Origin: an uncultured Clostridia bacterium
GTDB taxonomy: Bacteria > Bacillota > Clostridia > Oscillospirales > Acutalibacteraceae
Assembly (NCBI GenBank): GCA_947305745.1
Contig: CAMZEH010000002.1
Coordinates: 120,591 to 184,590, forward strand
Direction of reading: 5' to 3'
Length of the DNA: 64,000 nucleotides
A model generated the notes under the pieces. That model had not been told where the DNA came from. It worked only from the letters and a program-made list of their open reading frames with translations, and searched no databases. Both the position numbers and the translations under genes were made by a program. Shown here one piece after another: positions 57,764 through 64,000 of this stretch (position 1 is its first letter; each line of letters opens with the position of its first letter).

Positions 57764-58627
57764 GTGAAAAAATCAAAAATATTCAAAAAACTCCTATCGT
57801 CCATATTGGCTGGCACTACCGTGTTCCAGATGAATTTTTCTTATGTGGGGGCAGTATCCAGACCCAAAGAATCACAATCGCTGCCGGTAATTTTATCCGC
57901 CATATTCAATGTTTCCACGATTGCGGCTTTAACCGGAGGGCTCATCTATCAATCGAACGAACTGCAAAGGAAGAATCAAGAATTAACATCAAAAACTCGG
58001 CACCGTGGCAAAGATACCATTAACTCGGAAGAATGTTTACAACCTTTGCTCCAATGCGAACAAAAAATTAAAGAAATAATTCTACATATTGAAGACACAC
58101 AGGAATGTATCGAAGGGAAATACAACTATATGTATCAAGAGTACGAAAGAGTTTTTTTCGACCGCAATCAATTAGCATGGAACATATTAGCCCCGAACTG
58201 CGAAAATATATTTGAGGGCTCTGATATGCAACAATCTTCTGCAAAATTATTGCAGTACATACCAAAGGGCGAAGATGGTAAAGAAGTCACTAAAATTAAT
58301 GCGAATCATATACACAGCTTTTTATCTTTTATTGAATATTACACCTTTTTTCACCGATATTATGAAAAAACACAACCATCACCAAACAAACTAGACCGTC
58401 TAAAAGCTTGTATTACAGATGAATTCAAAGAACGTTTAGAAGTTAATGAAATAATAAAGAATCCGACAGAATTCTTAGATTGTGTAGATAAGCTAATTAA
58501 GCAACTAAAGAACAAATACACAAATTATCAATCGAATACCGACAATGATATTATCGCCACATTCTTAGATGACATGCTACGCAATTTAAACGAATGGCGT
58601 GAAATTTTCGGTATTAAAAAATTTTAA
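57764..58627 (+). CDS. Secreted hypothetical protein
   Basis: GTG start 57764 after agagg; signal-like VKKSKIFKKLLSSILAGTTVFQMNFSYVGAV plus second hydrophobic segment; no known domain. Confidence 0.65.
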   Translation: MKKSKIFKKLLSSILAGTTVFQMNFSYVGAVSRPKESQSLPVILSAIFNVSTIAALTGGLIYQSNELQRKNQELTSKTRHRGKDTINSEECLQPLLQCEQKIKEIILHIEDTQECIEGKYNYMYQEYERVFFDRNQLAWNILAPNCENIFEGSDMQQSSAKLLQYIPKGEDGKEVTKINANHIHSFLSFIEYYTFFHRYYEKTQPSPNKLDRLKACITDEFKERLEVNEIIKNPTEFLDCVDKLIKQLKNKYTNYQSNTDNDIIATFLDDMLRNLNEWREIFGIKKF

Positions 58628-58770
58628 AAATAAAAAATATCAGTTTTGCTTGACTTTGTATACTTTATATGTTAGAATTATATTTACCTCTGTATGGGGC
58701 TTATTTTTTGATGCTTATTTTGCCCTTGGAGGGAGGATAAACTATTCCGAAAAACCGGGAGGTGCCGCAA

Positions 58771-58920
58771 ATGAGAGTAAAAGTAACGTTAGCATGCACT
58801 GAATGTAATCAGCGCAATTACGATACGACAAAAAACAAAAAAAACAATCCCGAAAGGATTGAGATGAAAAAACATTGTCGTTTCTGTAGAAAACACACTC
58901 TGCACAAAGAAACAAAATAA
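58771..58920 (+). CDS. rpmG: Ribosomal protein bL33 (absent from ORF track)
   Basis: [52 protein letters not shown] gggaggt. Confidence 0.97.
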   Translation: MRVKVTLACTECNQRNYDTTKNKKNNPERIEMKKHCRFCRKHTLHKETK

Positions 58921-58940
58921 TTTGAATTGGAGGCAAAACA

Positions 58941-59156
58941 ATGAGTGAAAAAAAATCAGGTGTATTCTCAAAGATCAAAGGCTTTTTTGTAGACTGCAAG
59001 AATGAAATCAAAAAAATTGTTTGGCCAACTCAAAAAAACGTTTTAAAAAACACCGGAATTGTTCTCATGATGATTTTTTTAATGGGAGTTTTTGTTGCAA
59101 TTCTGGATACCAGCTTCAGAGAGCTACTCGGACTTGCAATGTCAATTTCAAGATAG
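58941..59156 (+). CDS. secE: Preprotein translocase subunit SecE
   Basis: IKGFFVDCKNEIKKIVWPTQKNVLKNTGIVLMMIFLMGVFVAILDTSF. Confidence 0.95.
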   Translation: MSEKKSGVFSKIKGFFVDCKNEIKKIVWPTQKNVLKNTGIVLMMIFLMGVFVAILDTSFRELLGLAMSISR

Positions 59157-59184
59157 CGAGTAATTATCCGGAAGGAGCGTAACG

Positions 59185-59706
59185 ATGTCTGAAGAAGCAA
59201 AATGGTATGTAGTACATACTTATTCGGGTTATGAAAATAAGGTGGCCTCAAACCTCGAAAAAGCCATAGAAAATCAGAACTTAGGCGAAATGATAAAAGA
59301 AGTGAAAGTCCCGACCGAAACAGTAACTGAGATCAAAGACGGAAAAGAGCGTGAAGTTGAGAGAAAAATTTTTCCGGGTTATGTCTTAGTTAAAATGGTT
59401 CTTAATGACAGATCTTGGTATATCGTAAGAAACGTCAGAGGCTGTACGGGTTTTGTAGGTCCGTCGACCAAACCTATCCCGCTCACCGAAGAAGAAGTCA
59501 GGAAGCTCGGTGTGGAGGTCAAGACAGTTAAACTTTCTTACAAAGTCGGTGAATCCGTAAAAATTATCGATGGCCCGCTTGCAAATATGGTTGGAACGGT
59601 TACTAAAATTGATACTAAGAATAAAGTCGTGGAAGTTACAGTTTCGATGTTTGGACGCGAGACTCCGGCAGAGCTGGAGCTTGGGCAAATCGAACCCGCT
59701 ATATAA
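59185..59706 (+). CDS. nusG: Transcription termination/antitermination protein NusG
   Basis: KWYVVHTYSGYENKVASNLE, FPGYVLVKMVLNDRSWYIVRNVRGCTGFVG, KOW motif. Confidence 0.97.
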   Translation: MSEEAKWYVVHTYSGYENKVASNLEKAIENQNLGEMIKEVKVPTETVTEIKDGKEREVERKIFPGYVLVKMVLNDRSWYIVRNVRGCTGFVGPSTKPIPLTEEEVRKLGVEVKTVKLSYKVGESVKIIDGPLANMVGTVTKIDTKNKVVEVTVSMFGRETPAELELGQIEPAI

Positions 59707-59777
59707 ATTGTATGTACTGCAAAAAGCAAAAAGTATTAAAAACTATTTATTGATATCAAATTTTGGAGGTGCGAAAA

Positions 59778-60206
59778 TTGGCTGAAAAAGAAGTCAACGC
59801 AATCGTAAAATTACAAATACCCGCCGGTAAGGCAACTCCGGCACCGCCTGTAGGTTCCGCACTGGGTCCGCACGGCATAAATATCGCAATGTTCACAAAG
59901 GAATTCAATGATCGTACAAAGGATAATATGGGCATGATAATACCCGTTGTTATCACCGTTTACAAAGATCGTTCCTTTACGTTCATCACCAAAACTCCAC
60001 CCGCAGCAGTTCTTATTAAAAAAGCTATGGGTATCAATAAAGCATCAGGTGAGCCGAACAAAAACAAAGTCGGTAACATTACAAAGAAACAGATCGAAGA
60101 GATCGCAACACTTAAAATGCCCGATTTGAACGCAGCAAATATTGAAACAGCTATGAAAATGGTAGCCGGAACAGCCCGTAGCATGGGAGTAGTAGTCGTT
60201 GACTAA
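59778..60206 (+). CDS. rplK: Ribosomal protein uL11
   Basis: TTG start 59778; [35 protein letters not shown]. Confidence 0.97.
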   Translation: MAEKEVNAIVKLQIPAGKATPAPPVGSALGPHGINIAMFTKEFNDRTKDNMGMIIPVVITVYKDRSFTFITKTPPAAVLIKKAMGINKASGEPNKNKVGNITKKQIEEIATLKMPDLNAANIETAMKMVAGTARSMGVVVVD

Positions 60207-60260
60207 CGCTTTCAAAGGTGGGAGGAAAAAATCCGATTTACCACTAACAGGAGGAATATT

Positions 60261-60959
60261 ATGAAACACGGTAAAAAATATAATGAAAGCTTAAAAGCAT
60301 ACACTCAATCTAACTTTTATGATGCTAAAGAGGCTGTTGACATTTGCGTTAAAACGGCTAAAGCATCTTTCGATGAGACCGTCGAATTACACGTACGTCT
60401 CGGCGTTGATTCACGTCACGCTGATCAGCAGGTTCGTGGAGCACTTGTTCTCCCCCACGGAACCGGTAAGAATGTAAAAATTCTTGCAATTTGTAAAGGC
60501 GAGAACGAAAAACTCGCTAAAGAAGCAGGAGCGGATTTCATCGGTGCCGAAGAAATGGCGCAGAAAATTCAGAGCGAAAACTGGATGGATTTTGACGTTC
60601 TTATCACAACCCCCGACATGATGGGCGTTGTCGGAAGACTCGGTAAAGTGCTTGGCCCGAGAGGCTTAATGCCAAACCCGAAAGCAGGAACGGTTACAAC
60701 CGATATCGCAAAAGCTATCAAAGAAGCCAAAGCAGGTAAGATTGAATACCGTTTGGATAAAACAAACATCATTCACTGCCCTATCGGTAAGGCTTCATTC
60801 GGAGCCGAAAAACTTTTTGAAAACTTTGATGCATTAATGACGGCGATCGTGAAAGCTAAACCCGAAAGCAGCAAAGGGCAATATATTAAGTCTTGCGTCA
60901 TATCATCAACAATGGGTCCGGGAATTAAAATTAACCCAAGCAAACTTGAATCAATCTAA
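60261..60959 (+). CDS. rplA: Ribosomal protein uL1
   Basis: [12 protein letters not shown]..., [22 protein letters not shown]. Confidence 0.98.
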   Translation: MKHGKKYNESLKAYTQSNFYDAKEAVDICVKTAKASFDETVELHVRLGVDSRHADQQVRGALVLPHGTGKNVKILAICKGENEKLAKEAGADFIGAEEMAQKIQSENWMDFDVLITTPDMMGVVGRLGKVLGPRGLMPNPKAGTVTTDIAKAIKEAKAGKIEYRLDKTNIIHCPIGKASFGAEKLFENFDALMTAIVKAKPESSKGQYIKSCVISSTMGPGIKINPSKLESI

Positions 60960-60962
60960 CTG

Positions 60963-60991
60963 TTGACAAATTATTTTGTTTGTAGTAGAAT
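60963..60991 (+). promoter_or_regulatory. Sigma-A-type promoter of rplJL
   Basis: TTGACA-N17-TAGAAT. Confidence 0.75.
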
Positions 60992-61004
60992 CTAAATAGT
61001 GTAT

Positions 61005-61131
61005 TTTCCGAAGACAGTAGGTCGCGTGAGCTTAATTCCTACCGAGGATTATCTGAATTTTGATTATTAATTTTAATTATCAATTGTCGGTTTCCTCGTA
61101 TCTTCGGCGATATGCGGGAATCGACAGTTTT
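61005..61131 (+). ncRNA. L10 (rplJ) leader
   Basis: Structured leader ttttccgaagacagtagg...cctaccgagg...cctcgtatcttcgg, ending in T tract just before rplJ; typical position and sequence. Confidence 0.82.
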
Positions 61132-61172
61132 TTATGGTTGATGTTCAATTTAAAAACGGGGGTGAATTAAAA

Positions 61173-61703
61173 TTGCCAAGTGTTAAAGCTTTAGAGCAGA
61201 AAAAAGCAGTGGTAGCTTCGATTTCGGAAAAGCTCAAATCATCGTGTGCAGGCGTTTTGGTCAATTACCAAGGCATAAACGTAACTGATGACACAGCTCT
61301 CAGAAAAGAACTTCGTGAAGCGGGCGTAGAGTATATGGTCGCGAAGAATACACTCCTTAAGAGAGCGGCGGAAAGTGCAGAAATTTCCGGATTGGAACCT
61401 TCACTCGAAGGCGCCACGGCTATAGCAATCAGCGAAAATGATTACGTTGCTGCATCAAGAATTTTGTGTAAATTCGCAAAGGACCATGAGTTCTTTAAAA
61501 TCAAATCCGGATTCATCGATGGTAAAGTAATCGATTCAAAAGAGGTTAAAAGCCTCGCGAAACTCCCTTCAAGAGAAATGCTTATCGCACAGGCTTTGGG
61601 AGGACTCAACGCACCTATTTCAGGTCTTGCAAATGTGCTTAATGGCACAATTAGAGGTCTTGTGGTAGCACTCAGCGCGATTGCCGCAAAGCAAAGCGCA
61701 TAA
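61173..61703 (+). CDS. rplJ: Ribosomal protein uL10
   Basis: TTG start 61173 after ggggg; LPSVKALEQKKAVVASISEKLKSSCAGVLVNYQGINVTDDTALRKELREAGVEY. Confidence 0.95.
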   Translation: MPSVKALEQKKAVVASISEKLKSSCAGVLVNYQGINVTDDTALRKELREAGVEYMVAKNTLLKRAAESAEISGLEPSLEGATAIAISENDYVAASRILCKFAKDHEFFKIKSGFIDGKVIDSKEVKSLAKLPSREMLIAQALGGLNAPISGLANVLNGTIRGLVVALSAIAAKQSA

Positions 61704-61757
61704 AAAATTAAATTTTGAAATTATTAAATTATTAAATGTAAAAATTTTTGGAGGTAA

Positions 61758-62141
61758 ATGACAATGTCAGAAAAAGTAACAAAATTAATCGAAGATGTAA
61801 AATCCTTAACAGTTCTCGAACTCAGCGAACTCGTAAAAGCTCTTGAAGAAGAATTCGGAGTATCAGCAGCAGCTCCTATGGCAGTAGCAGCAGCTCCGGC
61901 AGCAGGCGGTGCAGCAGCTGCTGAAGAAAAAACAGAATTTGACGTAATCCTCAAAGCAGCAGGCGACAACAAAATCAAAGTTGTTAAAGCTGTAAAAGAC
62001 ATCACAGGTCTTGGGCTCAAAGAAGCCAAAGAAATGGTAGACGGAGCACCCAAAACCATTAAAGAGAAAGTTGCAAAAGATGCAGCTGAAGACATCAAAA
62101 AACAACTTGAAGAACTTGGCGCAGAAGTCGAAGTTAAATAA
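61758..62141 (+). CDS. rplL: Ribosomal protein bL12 (L7/L12)
   Basis: [43 protein letters not shown]...[43 protein letters not shown]. Confidence 0.98.
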   Translation: MTMSEKVTKLIEDVKSLTVLELSELVKALEEEFGVSAAAPMAVAAAPAAGGAAAAEEKTEFDVILKAAGDNKIKVVKAVKDITGLGLKEAKEMVDGAPKTIKEKVAKDAAEDIKKQLEELGAEVEVK

Positions 62142-62160
62142 GGTCATACTTTATCAAAGA

Positions 62161-62193
62161 ACCGCATCATGATAAACATCATGGTGCGGTTTC
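62161..62193 (+). terminator. Intrinsic terminator after rplL
   Basis: accgcatcatgat-aaac-atcatggtgcggt-ttccc. Confidence 0.85.
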
Positions 62194-62220
62194 CCAAATA
62201 TATAATTTTATAAATAAAAA

Positions 62221-62243
62221 ATTGCTCTCAAAAGAGCAATTTT
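62221..62243 (-). terminator. Terminator of tRNA-Arg
   Basis: attgctctcaaaagagcaat hairpin. Confidence 0.75.
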
Positions 62244-62248
62244 CAAAG

Positions 62249-62325
62249 TGGTACGCCCGGAGGGATTCGAACCCCCGACCTTTTGGTTCGTAGCCAAACA
62301 CTCTATCCAGCTGAGCTACGGGCGC
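62249..62325 (-). tRNA. tRNA-Arg (anticodon ACG)
   Basis: gcgcccgtagctcagctggatagagtgtttggctACGaaccaaaaggtcgggggttcgaatccctccgggcgtacca, CCA encoded. Confidence 0.96.
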
Positions 62326-62523
62326 ATATCTTATCTACATTCTATCACGTTTACCACCACAGGTCAAGCACAATTTTGAGGAAAAATAAAAATATTTTTA
62401 CATCCTAAAACAACGAAAAACAACTATTGTATTGAATAATTCTTAAAAACAAGTATAATAGTTTTAAGACTAGGAATATTAAACCTTATATGAACTGATT
62501 GAAATTGAAGGATGGTGTTTTAA

Positions 62524-63000
62524 TTGAAAAAAATTAAACTTACCAAAAAATGGTGGACTTTAATAATTTCTGCTATAATTGTTTTAGTGGCGGGCAGCGT
62601 GTTTTTGTTTATTTATAATTCACACAGAGTTTTCACGAAAAGCGAGTATATTAAAGAAGTAACATTCCAAAAAGAAGATTTCGATGATTTAATGAACAAA
62701 TATATGGATCAAGTTATCTCATACAACGGTACAAAAGAATCAACCGAAAAACTCGAATCTACCGCAAATAAATTCGAAACATTCGTAGATGAATTGAAAA
62801 AACAGCTGGGTCCAAGAGTCCCGTCGGAAGCTTCGGGGCATTACCAAGGGATGATGGCTGCTTATGATATATATTTGGACGCCGTCGATATGTACAAAAA
62901 GGCTGTTCCAAAGCCAATCGGCGAAGAGCGCTCAACCCTATTAAAAGAAGCCGAAGGCAAAATGCGTGAAGCCAAAGAAGCTATGAAAAATATTAAATAA
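62524..63000 (+). CDS. Small membrane-anchored hypothetical protein
   Basis: TTG start; N-terminal TM WWTLIISAIIVLVAGSVFLFIY, then helical extracytoplasmic region. Confidence 0.65.
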   Translation: MKKIKLTKKWWTLIISAIIVLVAGSVFLFIYNSHRVFTKSEYIKEVTFQKEDFDDLMNKYMDQVISYNGTKESTEKLESTANKFETFVDELKKQLGPRVPSEASGHYQGMMAAYDIYLDAVDMYKKAVPKPIGEERSTLLKEAEGKMREAKEAMKNIK

Positions 63001-63023
63001 ACCTAAAAACAATCAAGGAGCGA

Positions 63024-63524
63024 ATGCCCGTGTTAAGTAATCAATCACCGGAATATATTTGGGCTGTCAATATAGTTTTGATACTCATTTGGCATGCCCT
63101 GGTGTGGATTTTTTGTCTGCGGGCAGATGCTTCTTTTTTCGAGCCATCAAAACCCATCTATAAAATTCATAAATGGGAAAGCAAAAACTGTTTTTACACA
63201 AAAAAACTGAAAATTAAAAAATGGAAAGATAAATTGCCGCAGTACATAGCAAAAAATGGATTTTCAAAAAAACAAATGAAAAATATTTCCGAAATGGATC
63301 CTTTATATATAAAAAAATTCATAATTGAAACATGCCGAGGTGAGTGGGATCATCTTGTGTGCTGTGCATACAGCATAATTTCATTTTTGATCAATCCCCT
63401 ACCTTACGCTGTAATGTTTTCATCGATAGTTATTTTCTGTAATGTTCCTTTCATCGCAATACAAAGGTACAATAGACTGCGTTTATTGAGGCTATCCAAA
63501 AAACGTAAATTGAGACCTCAGTAA
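63024..63524 (+). CDS. Membrane hypothetical protein (glycosyl-4,4'-diaponeurosporenoate acyltransferase/CrtO-like)
   Basis: Hydrophobic ends with YKIHKWESKNCFYTKKLKIKKWKDKLP, resembling the short acyltransferase family; assignment tentative. Confidence 0.6.
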   Translation: MPVLSNQSPEYIWAVNIVLILIWHALVWIFCLRADASFFEPSKPIYKIHKWESKNCFYTKKLKIKKWKDKLPQYIAKNGFSKKQMKNISEMDPLYIKKFIIETCRGEWDHLVCCAYSIISFLINPLPYAVMFSSIVIFCNVPFIAIQRYNRLRLLRLSKKRKLRPQ

Positions 63525-63605
63525 TAATATAAGTTGATGAAGTTTATTCTCGTAACTTGACAATTCACGTATATTTTGGTAACATTTTAATGAGGTAGTA
63601 CTCGT

Positions 63606-63698
63606 GGAGAGGTGTCCGAGCTGGCTTAAGGAGCACGATTGGAAATCGTGTAAGTCGTTAAAGCGGCTTCGGGGGTTCGAATCCCCCTCTCTCCGCCA
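63606..63698 (+). tRNA. tRNA-Ser (anticodon GGA)
   Basis: ggagaggtgtccgagctggcttaaggagcacgattGGAaatcgtgtaagtcgttaaagcggcttcgggggttcgaatccccctctctccgcca; long variable arm. Confidence 0.96.
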
Positions 63699-63702
63699 AA
63701 AC

Positions 63703-63740
63703 AAATCGATCACCTGAAATTATTGGGCGATCGATTTTTC
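63703..63740 (+). terminator. Terminator of tRNA-Ser
   Basis: aaatcgatc-N-gatcgattttt hairpin. Confidence 0.75.
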
Positions 63741-63805
63741 ATTTGCGTTTCTACTTATAAACTTACCGCGAATTAGTTATACCTTAATTAATTGAATATA
63801 AAAAG

Positions 63806-63829
63806 CCCTTGTAGAAAAACCTACAAGGG
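63806..63829 (-). terminator. Terminator of initiator tRNA-Met
   Basis: cccttgtagaaaaacctacaaggg hairpin with T tract on minus strand. Confidence 0.75.
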
Positions 63830-63835
63830 ATATTT

Positions 63836-63912
<77 letters not shown>

Positions 63913-64000
63913 ATATTTAAATAACTGTAAAATCTATTATCTATTATTCTAATACATGATTACCACGTTGTCAATAGTAAAATGAAATAAAATTTTCACT

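Overview
The window is an AT-rich chromosomal segment from a spore-forming Clostridia/Firmicutes-type bacterium. I infer sporulation from spoIVA, spoIIE, spoIIID, SPOCS-LysM, M23 and an unannotated 27-aa spoVM. Most of it is housekeeping: partial aspS, PBP/FtsW, a TarI/TarJ/LicD polysaccharide locus, bS21, yqeG, aroQ, ireB, a Ca-type P-ATPase, a Zn ABC importer, rodA, an anaerobic RNR module with NrdR-like boxes, glyS, nifS/nifU, comM, secE-nusG-rplKAJL and three tRNAs. There are no CRISPR arrays, IS elements, prophages or rRNA genes. The most interesting points are: (1) a SCIFF ribosomal peptide with its radical-SAM maturase, in which only four of the six hallmark cysteines remain and the expected thioether donor Cys32 is Ser while Thr37 is kept; (2) four dispersed Nif11-like/double-glycine leader peptides with Gly/Ala-rich hydrophobic cores, two of them in tandem behind a near-identical 49-bp upstream element, with no C39 peptidase or exporter in the window; (3) a Zn-ribbon/PASTA pseudokinase that has lost the VAIK Lys, HRD Asp and DFG Asp; (4) an FHA-FtsW fusion; (5) an N-terminally extended bS21; (6) several orphan secreted or membrane proteins, the largest 893 aa. 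All calls come from reading the sequence; no database search was run.
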